Source: Geothermovivens sp964644845
Lineage (GTDB): Bacteria; Zhuqueibacterota; Zhuqueibacteria; Oleimicrobiales; Geothermoviventaceae
Length of the DNA stretch: 64,000 bases
Direction of reading: 5' to 3'
Assembly (NCBI GenBank): GCA_964644845.1
Contig: CAZXXS010000048.1
Location: 1-64,000, forward strand
The notes below the pieces were generated by a model that was not told the origin of the DNA, did not search any database, and saw only the letters and a list, made by a program, of their open reading frames with translations. The translations under genes and the position numbers were made by a program. Within the stretch, counting starts at the first letter, position 1; every line of letters begins with the position of its first letter. Shown piece by piece: positions 8,063 through 17,694 of this stretch.

Positions 8063-10081
8063 TTAGCGAATCACCACGAACTTCCCCGTCGCCGTACCAA
8101 GCGGTTTCCCGTTTTCGTCCCAGCCTTCCACAACGTAAAAGTACACGCCACTCTTAATGGTCTGCCAGCTCGAGCTGATCTGGAACCACGCTTCATCCGC
8201 CGATCCCGGCACCGAGCGAGGATCATCGGGGTTAGGATGATGAAGCGTTGCCACCAGATCGCCGTGCACCGTGAAAATTCGAATGATGGCCTTTGCGGGC
8301 AGTCCCACAAACATGATCTGGTCTTCTTTGCGCGGGATCTCCGTGTAGTCCTCTTGCAACGTCCCACCGAATTCCAGACCTTCCGCGTGGAACGGATTGG
8401 GCACCACGTAGATCGAATCCAGGTTTGTGTGCGGGGCATCAAGCGGTACAGCCGCGTACTGGTAGTTGCGGTTGTAGTAATGACTGGACGTGTTGCCGTA
8501 CCGGTCGTAGGCGACAACGTAGTAGTAGTAATTTTTCCCGCGGTGCACGTTCTTGTCCACGTAGGTAGTCGTAGTGTCAGGGATGTCGGCAATCAACCGG
8601 TAAGGTAAGGTGTAACGATCCTCCGTCCGGTAAATCCGGTAGCCCGCGAAGTCCAGCTCGCCCGTGTCGGGATCGGGAACCTGATCCACCGCTTCCCAGT
8701 GGAGTGTAACCTTCCCCGGACCTGCGTTGATGTCCAGGTTGGGCGCCGGTGGACCATCCGGAACAGCGTCCAAACCGTGCTCCCACGTCCACTGCGCGCG
8801 CGACGCGAATTGAAGTACCGAGTCCTTGCCGGTAGCCACAATCGCATCTTTCGCCTCGTCGCCTGTCAGTCCGTTCCACTCAAGCGTTCCCTGCATCCAT
8901 TTTTGCCCGTAATCCATGGCCAGCTGCTGGTTAATGGCCCCGGCCACTTCGTACAGCACGATTTTCACATCCTGACCAAAAGGAAGTTGGTACGGCCCAA
9001 AAGCGAGGAACACGCGCGGTTCTTGAATCTCGGGATCCCAGGGGTTAAGATACTCGCCGGTATCCGTCCCTTGGCTCTGCTCGCCGCTGGCCAGCTCGGA
9101 GTACAGCGTAAACATGTCGTCACCTTTCTGGCTGTACGAGCGCATGGTTCGGGGGGTCCGGTAAGCCACGGTCACGGGCTGGGTGGGGTCATCGGATTCG
9201 TCATCGTACGCTTTGTCTGCGTGGAGCACCCCGGCACCGACGTACTGAACCGCCAGAAATTCACCGGTCGTTTTGTCCGGATCACCGATGTCATCGCGAG
9301 GATCACGCTGCGAATCACCATCGTAGCAGTACCAAAGTCCGCGCAGCGTGTCGCCGGGTTGATTGCCAACGTAGTGCACCCAGTCGTCGTACTCCCGGAT
9401 CTGCTGGTGGCCCAAGTCGCCGCTTGGGATGAACTTGAACCAGAAACCGAAGTAGACATCGTGCAAATCCTGGTTTGGAAGCTCAATGGTGCTCTTGTTG
9501 TTGTCAGCATTCCCGGTGTTCTTGAATGTGAATTCGGTGATGATGTAGCTGTCGTACCGGGGGTTGGCAAACGCATAACTCCTCATCGTGACGGTCACAC
9601 CTACATCCGTCGTCCAGATCATCTGGATCATCTCGTCAGCCGCCAGGCTCGACTTCCGAGTTTCCCCACGGCGAGAGTCCAACAACCGTGTCTCCTGAAC
9701 CCCATTGACCCTCACGATGGGCAAACGGCGCCGTACGTACTTCTTCGATTTGATCGGAAACAAAATGCCAGCCGCCTCGTGATTCAGCGGCCCGCCCTCG
9801 CTAACGTAGTACGGCTTGAACTGGCCAAATTTGTCCGTCCAGTCTTTCACGCCGATCCAGATACCCTTCTCCGCCAGATTCTTCCTCGTCTGGAAGAAGA
9901 AATCCCCACCGGGGTAGCACATCTGGTCGGCCACCGGGTTGTATTCTGGCATGGACCAAACCGGGAACATCGTTTCCCAGAGCCGACCGATTTCGTGGCT
10001 CTTGTGTGCCTGCTGGGCAAAAATCGACCCCACAAGCGAGAACGAGACCAAGATGAGAATGGCTCCAAAACGTCGCCGCAT
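8063..10081 (-). CDS. Large secreted protein with fibronectin III domain
   Basis: A 672-residue exported protein with a signal peptide (residues 1-22, ending FAQQ). The N-terminal 440 residues are unrecognised. A fibronectin type III domain follows at about 455-550 (KVTLHWEAVDQVPD, FAGYRIYRTED, YYYYVVAYDRYGN). The C-terminal module (YVVPNPFHAEG near 565, then SGVYFYVVEG and GKFVVIR) resembles sorting tails but is a divergent version. GGAGG precedes the ATG. It lies 22 nt downstream of the TonB receptor gene and is almost certainly in its operon. Such proteins are common surface components with unknown ligands. Confidence 0.8.
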   Translation of the reverse strand: MRRRFGAILILVSFSLVGSIFAQQAHKSHEIGRLWETMFPVWSMPEYNPVADQMCYPGGDFFFQTRKNLAEKGIWIGVKDWTDKFGQFKPYYVSEGGPLNHEAAGILFPIKSKKYVRRRLPIVRVNGVQETRLLDSRRGETRKSSLAADEMIQMIWTTDVGVTVTMRSYAFANPRYDSYIITEFTFKNTGNADNNKSTIELPNQDLHDVYFGFWFKFIPSGDLGHQQIREYDDWVHYVGNQPGDTLRGLWYCYDGDSQRDPRDDIGDPDKTTGEFLAVQYVGAGVLHADKAYDDESDDPTQPVTVAYRTPRTMRSYSQKGDDMFTLYSELASGEQSQGTDTGEYLNPWDPEIQEPRVFLAFGPYQLPFGQDVKIVLYEVAGAINQQLAMDYGQKWMQGTLEWNGLTGDEAKDAIVATGKDSVLQFASRAQWTWEHGLDAVPDGPPAPNLDINAGPGKVTLHWEAVDQVPDPDTGELDFAGYRIYRTEDRYTLPYRLIADIPDTTTTYVDKNVHRGKNYYYYVVAYDRYGNTSSHYYNRNYQYAAVPLDAPHTNLDSIYVVPNPFHAEGLEFGGTLQEDYTEIPRKEDQIMFVGLPAKAIIRIFTVHGDLVATLHHPNPDDPRSVPGSADEAWFQISSSWQTIKSGVYFYVVEGWDENGKPLGTATGKFVVIR

Positions 10082-10102
10082 GCGAAACCTCCGGGAAGCC
10101 TG

Positions 10103-13093
10103 TTAGAGATTGATCCTCAGTCCAAAGATCACCGTCTTCAAACGAGCCCAGTACATGTTGTCGGACTCCGTGCGAAGAATCATCGGGTCAGACACCTTGT
10201 CGGTACCCACCTGATCCAAACGGCCAGTCTGGTAAAGATCGTCGTAGTAGTCTTCCCCGGCTTTGCCTCCTGGCGGGTAACGGTATTTTGTGTGCCAGAT
10301 ACTGCTGATGTCCATGTAGAACTCTCCACCCAAGCCTTTAAAGCGGAAGTGCCGCCCCAAACGCATGTTAGCCCAGTACCGATCCAGCTCTTTGAAAATC
10401 ACGTCCGGATGCGTATCCCGAAACTCCCTGTTGGGATGCCGACGTTGCGCACCACCCTGGTAGTAAACCAGAAAGCTTGCGTAACTGCCGCCAAGAATGT
10501 CGTGACCGCGCCACTTCGGTCCCCAGCCCTCCGGTGCCATGAACGTGATCACCCCACGGCCGTAAGGAGCAATGTACGGAATGTTCGGTCTTGGCACTCC
10601 GAACAGCTCCCCATGGATGCCCACGGTTGGGTCATCTGTGATGATCGGGATGTCACTGAGTCCCGGGACGGAGAGGTCGATGACGCTTTTCTTGATGTAG
10701 TTGTAATTGAACCAGCCTCGTACAAAGCGTCCCAGCGCCTTACGCAGCTCGATTTCGATTCCACGAATCTCCCTGTTCTCGCGCTGGCTGGCCCATTCCA
10801 CAATCAGGCTCTGGTCCGAGTGTGCGTACACCATGCCGCTCACCTGATCGTGGTAGTCTTTGTAAAAGGCACCCAGGTGCAATTGCAGCCAATTGCGCAA
10901 GTTGTGGTCGTACCCTAACTCGAAGGCGATTGTCTTCTGCCAGGAAAGCTGACTGTTCGGAAGCCACTGCATGCGCGGCAATTGGTAATCCATCACCGAG
11001 GAGTACATGGCCTCCGTGGGACACACCTGGACGAAATGTCCGTAGTTGAAGTAGATTTTGCTGTTCTCCGTCAACGGGTGAGCAATGCCAATGCGTGGGC
11101 TGAGGTACGTCAGCGGCTTCGCGTGCACTTTCGGGTAAGTGCCGTCACGGACCGCTTCAAAAATCGCCCGATTTGTTGGGTAGGTGAGCGCTTTGTGCAC
11201 ATCCCACACTTCGCTGTTTGTGTTGTAGTAATCGAAACGCAAACCGATGTGCGCCACCATGCCCTGGAACTCGATCTTGTCTTGCAGGTACAGGGCAAAC
11301 GTAATCGGCTTGACGTGGAAGTAACGGATAAACTTCTGCGTTGAATCTTCGTTGTGCCAGTGCACGCGGTCTTCGTGCAGAATGTCGTAGTAGAACTGGA
11401 ATCCCGTTTTGATCTCGTGTGCATCGCTGATTTGGTAGTTCATGCTGGCGTCCGCCTGGTACCGACGGTTGTACGACCGATCCCAGGTGAGGGCACCGCC
11501 GTACATCCGGTAACCACTGGCCAGATCGTCAGCACCTTTCTCTTTCGGGATCCAGCCGGACTGCGGATCGTAGTAGAGTCGCCCGTGGAAGTAACGACCA
11601 TCCTCAGCACGAGCCGAGTCGGGCCGTCCCACGTTCCACTTCACGTAAAAGTGGCTCAGATGAAACTCGTAGAACAACCTGGGCGACACCGTGTGCGTGG
11701 CCTTAATCCCGATCAAACTGGTGTAGCGGTTGATCAAAGGCTTGTAGTAAGGGTAGTAAAGGTGGTAGCCACCTCCACTGTACGAGATGCGATCTTCCTC
11801 GCTCCACTTGCTGGTGGAACTGCCCTGGGTAACGGAGCGAACCTCTGAGTACAGTCCGTCAAAAACCATCCGGAAGTTCGGCGAGAACTGATTCACCAGT
11901 TTCAGCGAACCGATACGCTCATCGTAGCCCTTCCTGGCGTGTGGAATGAAGAAGGGGTGAAACTCGTACTTGCCGCCCGCCAGGAAAGTCGTTTTCCAGG
12001 GCATGAAAGGCACCGGCCCCGAGAGAGAAAAATCGACATTGTGGCCCGCCAGGTGACCGTACTTGCGCGGGCGGTGACGCCATTTCCAGAGCTCGTAGGC
12101 CTCCTGCGGCGTCAGATCGTTGTTGGGATCGCCGTCGTTCATCAAGTTCTCGGAGAATTTGTTCCACCCGATCCACGTCTTGATGATGCCCTGGCGGCCT
12201 TCTTTCAGGATCAACGTGTCCCCCTCAAAAGCCTTAGGACCGTCCAGGAGGCGGTACTCCCAACGGCTCCGACGGTCAAAGATGCTGCGACCGTAGTGGG
12301 GCCTGTGTGGCGGGTCGAACTGATAGTCGATGTTGAAATGGAATTCGGGGCTTGGATCTTTGGTCACAACATTGATAAGGCCCGACCGCGCTTGGCCGTA
12401 CTCCGCGCTGAAGCCGTTGCGCATGATCTTGATTTCCTGCACGATGCCAGGATTCACGCTGATGACGGGCCGATTGAACTTTTGGTCCACCATTTCCATG
12501 CCGTCGAGCAGGAAACCGATCTCGTTCGCGTCGCCTTCTCGGATTTTGATCTCGCCTTCAATGATGTTACCTGTTACGCCCGACTGCAAGCCCAGCACAT
12601 CCTCCACACGGTTGGCAAACGGCGTTTTCTGGTAGTCCTGCGCCGTGACGTAGCTCTCCGTACCCGCCACGTCTACCTGAATCAAGTCTCGCTTTGCTTC
12701 TACCACAACCTCTTTCCCCTCAATGGCTTGAGGAGAAAGGCGGAAGTTCACCGTGGCGGTACGATCCACAAACACTTTCACCCCCTCAACCGTGGACGAG
12801 GCGTAGCCGATCATCCTCGCCGTGATGTTGTAAATCCCCGGTGGCACGTTCAGGATGATGAATTGGCCGTTTTCGTCTGTGGCCGCCCCAAGCGGGTTCG
12901 GCAATCGGACCACTTGTCCGTTGACGATTTTCTCCCTGATGATCACGTTGACTCCCACCAGGGGATCATTGGTCTCGGCGTCACGCACGAAACCACGCAC
13001 CTTACCCGTCACACCCGCAAAAAGGGAAGGCGCGAACCCCAGGGTGACCAACATGAACGCAAGAAATACCACCCTACCGAGTCTTCGCTGCAT
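10103..13093 (-). CDS. TonB-dependent receptor with carboxypeptidase-like N-domain
   Basis: A 996-residue outer-membrane receptor. A signal peptide ends near residue 26, followed by a carboxypeptidase-D regulatory-like domain (about 30-120: VRDAETNDPLVGVNV, LNVPPGIYNITARMIGY), a plug domain (about 140-250, with FLLDGMEMVDQ and RNGFSAEYGQARSGLINVVTK) and a large barrel. This is the Oar/SusC-like architecture of FCB bacteria. The substrate is not predictable from the sequence. It is the first gene of the operon; a GGGAG lies before the ATG, and the predicted transcript has a leader of about 430 nt. Confidence 0.9.
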   Translation of the reverse strand: MQRRLGRVVFLAFMLVTLGFAPSLFAGVTGKVRGFVRDAETNDPLVGVNVIIREKIVNGQVVRLPNPLGAATDENGQFIILNVPPGIYNITARMIGYASSTVEGVKVFVDRTATVNFRLSPQAIEGKEVVVEAKRDLIQVDVAGTESYVTAQDYQKTPFANRVEDVLGLQSGVTGNIIEGEIKIREGDANEIGFLLDGMEMVDQKFNRPVISVNPGIVQEIKIMRNGFSAEYGQARSGLINVVTKDPSPEFHFNIDYQFDPPHRPHYGRSIFDRRSRWEYRLLDGPKAFEGDTLILKEGRQGIIKTWIGWNKFSENLMNDGDPNNDLTPQEAYELWKWRHRPRKYGHLAGHNVDFSLSGPVPFMPWKTTFLAGGKYEFHPFFIPHARKGYDERIGSLKLVNQFSPNFRMVFDGLYSEVRSVTQGSSTSKWSEEDRISYSGGGYHLYYPYYKPLINRYTSLIGIKATHTVSPRLFYEFHLSHFYVKWNVGRPDSARAEDGRYFHGRLYYDPQSGWIPKEKGADDLASGYRMYGGALTWDRSYNRRYQADASMNYQISDAHEIKTGFQFYYDILHEDRVHWHNEDSTQKFIRYFHVKPITFALYLQDKIEFQGMVAHIGLRFDYYNTNSEVWDVHKALTYPTNRAIFEAVRDGTYPKVHAKPLTYLSPRIGIAHPLTENSKIYFNYGHFVQVCPTEAMYSSVMDYQLPRMQWLPNSQLSWQKTIAFELGYDHNLRNWLQLHLGAFYKDYHDQVSGMVYAHSDQSLIVEWASQRENREIRGIEIELRKALGRFVRGWFNYNYIKKSVIDLSVPGLSDIPIITDDPTVGIHGELFGVPRPNIPYIAPYGRGVITFMAPEGWGPKWRGHDILGGSYASFLVYYQGGAQRRHPNREFRDTHPDVIFKELDRYWANMRLGRHFRFKGLGGEFYMDISSIWHTKYRYPPGGKAGEDYYDDLYQTGRLDQVGTDKVSDPMILRTESDNMYWARLKTVIFGLRINL

Positions 13094-14015
13094 GGTGAAG
13101 CTCCCGATGGTTGTTACATCAACGCACTTGTTCCGATTTGCACACCTCTACGTCGTGTCGAACCTGAAAACTTCGCAGCCCCCGGGGCATGGCTTACCAG
13201 CAACAACCAGGACGACGGGAAACTGCACAGGCGAAACGACCTTGGCGAGAAAACAACTCTCTGAGACAAGAAAACTTGAGAAAGGATACACGGACAGGCA
13301 GACGGGCGAGAAGACGCTTCGGGCGAAGCGGAAAGTGAAGAAACGCCTGCGGATTTTGGGTGGTGGACTTGCGGACCAGTGCCGCTGCGGGTACCTACCT
13401 CCTCCCACAGCTCCAGGCCCAATCCACCCTCTCCGGTACGTGAATGAACCGGTTCTTGACGTGCCGCCAGATGACCCACCTGTCTCTCCCGTGGTGATTG
13501 TGGCAGCCGGTGGAAAAAGGCGACTGAAATATAACCAACGATCGGTGTGCAGGCAAGAAAAAAATCGCCATGATTTGCGCACGGTAAACGCGATCCTAAA
13601 CAGACACATCACGACCGCCCCTTCAATCAACCGCCAATCATCGTGGGCAGGTACGTAACTGCGCAAAGGCCTGACCAGCGAAGGTTCAACAACCCTCACG
13701 CCGGTTGTGTGCCGCCAGCAAAGGCCTGCAGGCTTTTCTGCAGACTCCCTGACGCAGAATTACAACTCCTTGAAGGAGTCCCCAAAAGCCCTTCACTTTC
13801 GCCTGCAGATTTGATTTGCGAGCTTGGCAGCAATTAGACGTCCTCTGCGCTTCCCACCTTCCCGGTCTCCACCCAATTCCCCTCCCGGTTGTTCTTCACA
13901 CCGAAAGGCTCGTGGACAAGCACACGTCAACACATTCGGTTCGAACTTCGTGTCCAAAAGACTTGCCGACCCAACGAGACCGCACGGTCGCTCCGTGAAT
14001 TGTTTCCGACACCCA
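13094..14015. other. Long intergenic region with operon leader
   Basis: Holds the promoter at 13528-13556. The stretch 13094-13520 would be the untranslated leader of the TonB receptor transcript and includes a 6-bp hairpin (CGCTTC/GAAGCG, 13315-13330). Beyond the promoter, a small dyad ACTCCT/AGGAGT lies at 13765-13779. Several open frames exist on both strands but none has protein-like features. Confidence 0.6.
13528..13556 (-). promoter_or_regulatory. Sigma70-type promoter for the TonB/PorV operon
   Basis: Minus strand: TTGCCT at 13556-13551, a 17-bp spacer, TATATT at 13533-13528. The start site would lie near 13520, about 430 nt before the TonB receptor ATG. Confidence 0.65.
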
Positions 14016-14045
14016 GAAAAAAGGCCCTTCCCGATGGAAGGGCCT
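14016..14045 (-). terminator. Rho-independent terminator after pfp
   Basis: Minus strand: a perfect 10-bp stem AGGCCCTTCC/GGAAGGGCCT with a tetraloop, followed by a T run. It lies 31 nt past the pfp stop. Confidence 0.93.
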
Positions 14046-14075
14046 CGAATTTGCGCGGCTGAGGAAGCGACGCAC

Positions 14076-15353
14076 TCAGTCCGCCAAGCCGACCATGTAG
14101 CCAAAACGTTCGCGAAATTGTTGCGGCGTCATCTTGGCCTCGGCAGCGAGCTTCGCCAGTTGTTCCGGATCTTCAAAGTCCTCGCGGTTCAGCCTGATCA
14201 TGTAGTTACGAGCCACCTGGTAAGACTCAGTCTTCACGTCGACCATCCGCACGCGCGTCTTACCGGTCTCCGGATCGAGCATGTCCTCAAACCGGATGGG
14301 CATGAGTTTGCCAGCATCCACGCAGATCAGGGCACCACCGCGGTCCTCGGGCGCCAAGTTCAGGAGGTACTTCACAGCACTGTAGCCGAGATCGCGCGTG
14401 TACTCCTGATCGAACGGAATGGGCTGGGCACAGCGCAACTCGTAACCCAGCGTGATCTCGACAATCTGGATTTTGTCGCCGCGCTGTGCGAAACGGCTTT
14501 CCAGCTCCAACTTGATGATTTTGCCCAGTTCTACTTCAGCCAGTCGGATGTTGCCAAAGTCGTCGTATTCGACGATCATTCCCGGGATCTTTGCGAGCTC
14601 TTCTTTGCTGAAATGCTCGGCGATGCCCTCAGCGATCACGCACAGGCCGTCCTGGCGTCCCTTCACACGCCGCTTGAGGATTGCCCCTTCCAGCACGTCG
14701 CACACTTCGCGGATTGTGATGTCCTTTTTGCCAAATTCCTCCGCGATGATCGTCAGCGTGGCCCCGGCGGCTTTCCCGATGCCCAGAGCAAGATGTCCGG
14801 CCTTTCGGCCCATCGACACAACCACGTACCAGCGATTCGTCGTACGACTGTCTTCCATCAGGTTCTTGACCAGCTGGGCGCCCAGGTGCCGCGCTGTCTG
14901 GTAACCAAACGTGGGAATGTTACCAGGCAGCGGCAGGTCGTTGTCGATTGTTTTCGGCACATGGGCAATCTTCACTTTCAAGTCCGGGTGCCGTGCCAGC
15001 GTGCTGGCCGCAAACGCTGTGTCGTCACCACCAATCGTGATCAGGTAATCCAGGCCCAGTTCGTTCAACGCCTTCACCGCGTTGCGCATCCGCTCTTCCG
15101 TTTTCGTCGGATTGGCCCGCGACGTGCGCAGGATCGAACCGCCTTCGAAGTGGATGCGAGAAACGTCCTCGATTCTCAACGGACGCACATGCGTGGCATC
15201 GCCGCGTTCCAACCATTTGTAACCATCAAGAATACCAATTACTTCAAGGCCGTGCTCAATGGCCTCGATTGTAGCAGCACTGATTACGCCGTTGATGCCC
15301 GGAGCCGGGCCACCCCCCACCAGGATTCCGAGCCGTTTCCCTTCCAAACTCAT
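14076..15353 (-). CDS. pfp: Pyrophosphate-dependent 6-phosphofructokinase
   Basis: Catalyses the reversible phosphorylation of fructose 6-phosphate to fructose 1,6-bisphosphate with PPi. The 425 residues contain GGGPAPGINGVI near the N-terminus, GGDD at 108-111, PKTIDND at 133-139 and MGRKAGHLA at 181-189. The second Asp of GGDD and the Lys of PKTID are the known determinants of PPi use; ATP enzymes have GGDGS and PGTID. The ATG has GGAGG 8-10 nt upstream. It is monocistronic, with its own strong terminator. A membrane pyrophosphatase, which also handles PPi, lies 5 kb away. Confidence 0.95.
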   Translation of the reverse strand: MSLEGKRLGILVGGGPAPGINGVISAATIEAIEHGLEVIGILDGYKWLERGDATHVRPLRIEDVSRIHFEGGSILRTSRANPTKTEERMRNAVKALNELGLDYLITIGGDDTAFAASTLARHPDLKVKIAHVPKTIDNDLPLPGNIPTFGYQTARHLGAQLVKNLMEDSRTTNRWYVVVSMGRKAGHLALGIGKAAGATLTIIAEEFGKKDITIREVCDVLEGAILKRRVKGRQDGLCVIAEGIAEHFSKEELAKIPGMIVEYDDFGNIRLAEVELGKIIKLELESRFAQRGDKIQIVEITLGYELRCAQPIPFDQEYTRDLGYSAVKYLLNLAPEDRGGALICVDAGKLMPIRFEDMLDPETGKTRVRMVDVKTESYQVARNYMIRLNREDFEDPEQLAKLAAEAKMTPQQFRERFGYMVGLAD

Positions 15354-16063
15354 TTTCCGCCTCCGCTACCATTGAAGTTGAAAACACTGGTTCACGAACA
15401 GCAATCCCAAGCGCTCAACGCGTTTAACACCTTCGTCTCTCTTCTTGTCCAAATCCGGCAGAAACCCAGGTCTTATCGCCGGTGCCCTTTACCACCACGC
15501 CGGCGGATGTGCGGAACTCCGCCGCACCCAAAGACAGAAAATGCACAAACTTCACAGGATGGCAACCTTTTGCCCCTTACCCAACCGCCTCGGGTAACCC
15601 AAAACAGCTTCTTGACCAAGCGGCACACCCGGTTCAGACACAAGACAAAACCTGCCATGTGGTGACCAGCTGAACCGCTCCATGCCAACCCGCTGGGAAC
15701 TGCCGCACGCCAGACGATTTCCATGAACCGTTCAACCCGTTGAGCTGTACGCCGGCTCTGTCCCCAAAAAATGACGAGCAATCTGTTCAGGCGGGAGGGC
15801 ACTTCCGGGAGTGAGTAGCAAGATTGCTGTTACCGGTAAATCTAAGCATCTTGCGCTCAAAATGCAACCCGACTTCGCCAACAGCGCAAGAAATTTCTCA
15901 TCTTGAGCTCTGCAGACCTCAGCAACTAAGTTTGGAGAAGTCGTTTCCATGCCGCCGCGTACCGTGATTTGCCTTGCCAGCGAACTCTCGGTTTCCTACT
16001 TTAGCTTAGTGTTGGTCAGCTACAGGTCGGTGTGAATCCGCCATTTCAACGGGAAAAGAAACG
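15354..16063. other. Divergent intergenic region, pfp and ispE
   Basis: 710 bp between the divergent pfp and ispE starts. A weak plus-strand promoter candidate is TTGCCA at 15974-15979, 17 bp, TACTTT at 15997-16002, leading into ispE. No clear pfp promoter, ORF or RNA gene was recognised. Confidence 0.4.
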
Positions 16064-16993
16064 ATGAACCGCAGGCGGCCCCAAAGCTTCGCGAGCGGCA
16101 TCCCCCAGTCGGTGACGTTACCCTCCTACGGCAAGATCAATCTCGGCCTCTCCGTGTGCTACAAGCGTCCCGACGGTTACCATGAAATCCGCACACTGTT
16201 CCAGCAAATCGACCTGGCAGATCAGCTGACGTTCACCTTACAGAAGCAAGGGGTCAGTTTGTCGTGTAACCTACCGGGGGTACCGACGGACGAACGAAAC
16301 CTCTGTCTCCGGGCTGCTCACTTCCTTCAAGACCGCATTGGCCGACGCACACCGGGCGTCCACATTGAGCTTCGCAAACGCATCCCGCCGGGTGGCGGGC
16401 TCGGAGGGGGCAGCAGCAACGCAGCCGTCACTCTGGTAGCTCTGAACCACCTTTGGGAACTGAACTTGCCCCTGACCACCCTTCGGAGCCTTGCTCGCAA
16501 ACTGGGAGCGGATGTGCCGTTCTTCCTTCTGGGGGGTACGGCCCTCGCTTCGGGCATTGGCGACCATCTGGAACCGGTGGAAATGTGGGAAACTCCGTGG
16601 ATCGTGGTGGTCTGTCCAAGTCTACATATTTCGACAGCTTGGGCCTACAAGGAGCTGAAAATTGGCTTGACAAAGAAGGGGGAATGTGGTAAATTCCAAA
16701 GCTTTTTGAGGGCTCGGCCCCGGCTCTCGGCCTGGTCACAGTGGTTGGAGAACGACTTCGAGCGCGTGGTTCTCCCGGCATTCCCCAAGCTGATGGAACT
16801 GAGGGGGGAATTGCTTGTACAGGGGGCTGAGATGGCGAGCCTGTCTGGAAGCGGCGCTTGTTTGTTCGGCCTGTTTGCAGACCGAGAAAAGGCGCACAAT
16901 GCCGCCCAGAAGGTGGGGGAAAAGACGGCGTCCTTTTTGGCCCGTCCCACCCGCTGGGGCTACTCTGAGATCAGCACAGTTTTTGCGCGTTGA
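16064..16993 (+). CDS. ispE: 4-diphosphocytidyl-2-C-methylerythritol kinase IspE
   Basis: IspE phosphorylates CDP-methylerythritol in the MEP isoprenoid pathway. The 309-residue GHMP kinase has the N-terminal SYGKINLGL with its catalytic Lys, RPDGYHEI, the ATP loop PPGGGLGGGSSNAA (108-121) and ADVPFFLLGG. There is an N-terminal extension of about 19 residues over many homologues, so a later start is possible, but no good internal Met was seen. It heads the conserved block ispE-spoVG-tRNA-Gln-prs-rplY-pth found in many bacteria. Confidence 0.95.
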   Translation: MNRRRPQSFASGIPQSVTLPSYGKINLGLSVCYKRPDGYHEIRTLFQQIDLADQLTFTLQKQGVSLSCNLPGVPTDERNLCLRAAHFLQDRIGRRTPGVHIELRKRIPPGGGLGGGSSNAAVTLVALNHLWELNLPLTTLRSLARKLGADVPFFLLGGTALASGIGDHLEPVEMWETPWIVVVCPSLHISTAWAYKELKIGLTKKGECGKFQSFLRARPRLSAWSQWLENDFERVVLPAFPKLMELRGELLVQGAEMASLSGSGACLFGLFADREKAHNAAQKVGEKTASFLARPTRWGYSEISTVFAR

Positions 16994-17034
16994 TCTTGCA
17001 CGCGAGGGGATAGGGACGCGGAAGGAGCCTGGTC

Positions 17035-17316
17035 ATGGAGGTTACGGACGTCACCATCAGCTTGCGGGACGAGGAGAAACTCCGGGCTTTCGTGAACGTG
17101 GTGCTGGACGGCGAATTCGTCATTCACGGCCTCAAGGTCATTCGGGGACGGAACGGATTCTTCGTGAGTATGCCCAGCCGTCGGTTGCCAGATGGAACGT
17201 ACCGCGACATCGCGCATCCAATCACGGCGGACTGCCGACGGCGGATCGAGAAAGCAGTTCTCCGAGAGTACGAAAAGGCGCTCAAGGCGCGTTCCGACAA
17301 ATCGTTGGACATGTAG
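17035..17316 (+). CDS. spoVG: SpoVG-family regulator
   Basis: A 93-residue SpoVG, close to the family's usual 90-100 residues. It begins MEVTDVTISL and carries the core IHGLKVIRGRNGFFVSMPSR and IAHPIT. SpoVG proteins bind nucleic acid and modulate cell division and development genes in Firmicutes and Borrelia; the role here is inferred. An AAGGAG lies 9-10 nt before the ATG. Placement between ispE and prs is conserved across phyla. Confidence 0.95.
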   Translation: MEVTDVTISLRDEEKLRAFVNVVLDGEFVIHGLKVIRGRNGFFVSMPSRRLPDGTYRDIAHPITADCRRRIEKAVLREYEKALKARSDKSLDM

Positions 17317-17401
17317 AAGGGGCGTGGGAACCTGGTGAGCACGCTGCGCCAATGCACCGCCCCAGCGACGAATTGACGTACTCGTAAGTCTGCTACAACA
17401 C

Positions 17402-17473
17402 TGGGGCGTGGCCAAGCGGTAAGGCACGGGGTTTTGGTCCCCGGATTCGGAGGTTCGAATCCTCCCGCCCCAG
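17402..17473 (+). tRNA. tRNA-Gln (anticodon TTG)
   Basis: A full cloverleaf is visible: acceptor TGGGGCG/CGCCCCA, D arm GGCCAAGCGGTAAGGC, anticodon stem CGGGG/CCCCG with loop TTTTGGT giving anticodon TTG, and T arm GGAGG-TTCGAAT-CCTCC. The discriminator is G at 17473 and no CCA is encoded. It lies between spoVG and prs, as in many bacteria. Confidence 0.96.
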
Positions 17474-17694
17474 CGAAAGGGGTGTTAACCCCAACAGGAT
17501 ACCGACATTCTGGTTGACCGAGGCTCGGTCGTCCGTTGTCTTGATCAAGGCACGCAACAAAGCGAGAATTCGCCGGGTACTGCGCGCCGCACAAGACATG
17601 GCGAAAGCCCTGGGTGGTTTTCGTCATTTTTGTTGTCTGGCCGACAGAGGAGGAGGGCAAAGTCCTCACCGGCAGGGCGACTAAGGGAGAGAAA

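Noticed and set aside
8699..10918. 739-codon plus-strand frame opposite the FnIII and TonB genes
   Set aside because: It lies antisense to two well-supported genes, has no family features or ribosome-binding site, and arises because the codon use of the real genes avoids antisense stops.
13148..13699. 183-codon minus-strand frame in the TonB operon leader
   Set aside because: It spans the predicted promoter, has an erratic composition rich in Ser, Phe and Arg, and no ribosome-binding site.
13940..13960. GGTTCGAA resembling a tRNA T-loop
   Set aside because: The flanking bases cannot form the 5-bp T stem, and no acceptor or anticodon arm is present.
17394..17399. TACAAC preceded by TTGACG as a tRNA-Gln promoter
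   Set aside because: The spacing is only 15 bp and the box lies 2 nt before the mature tRNA, leaving no room for a start site.
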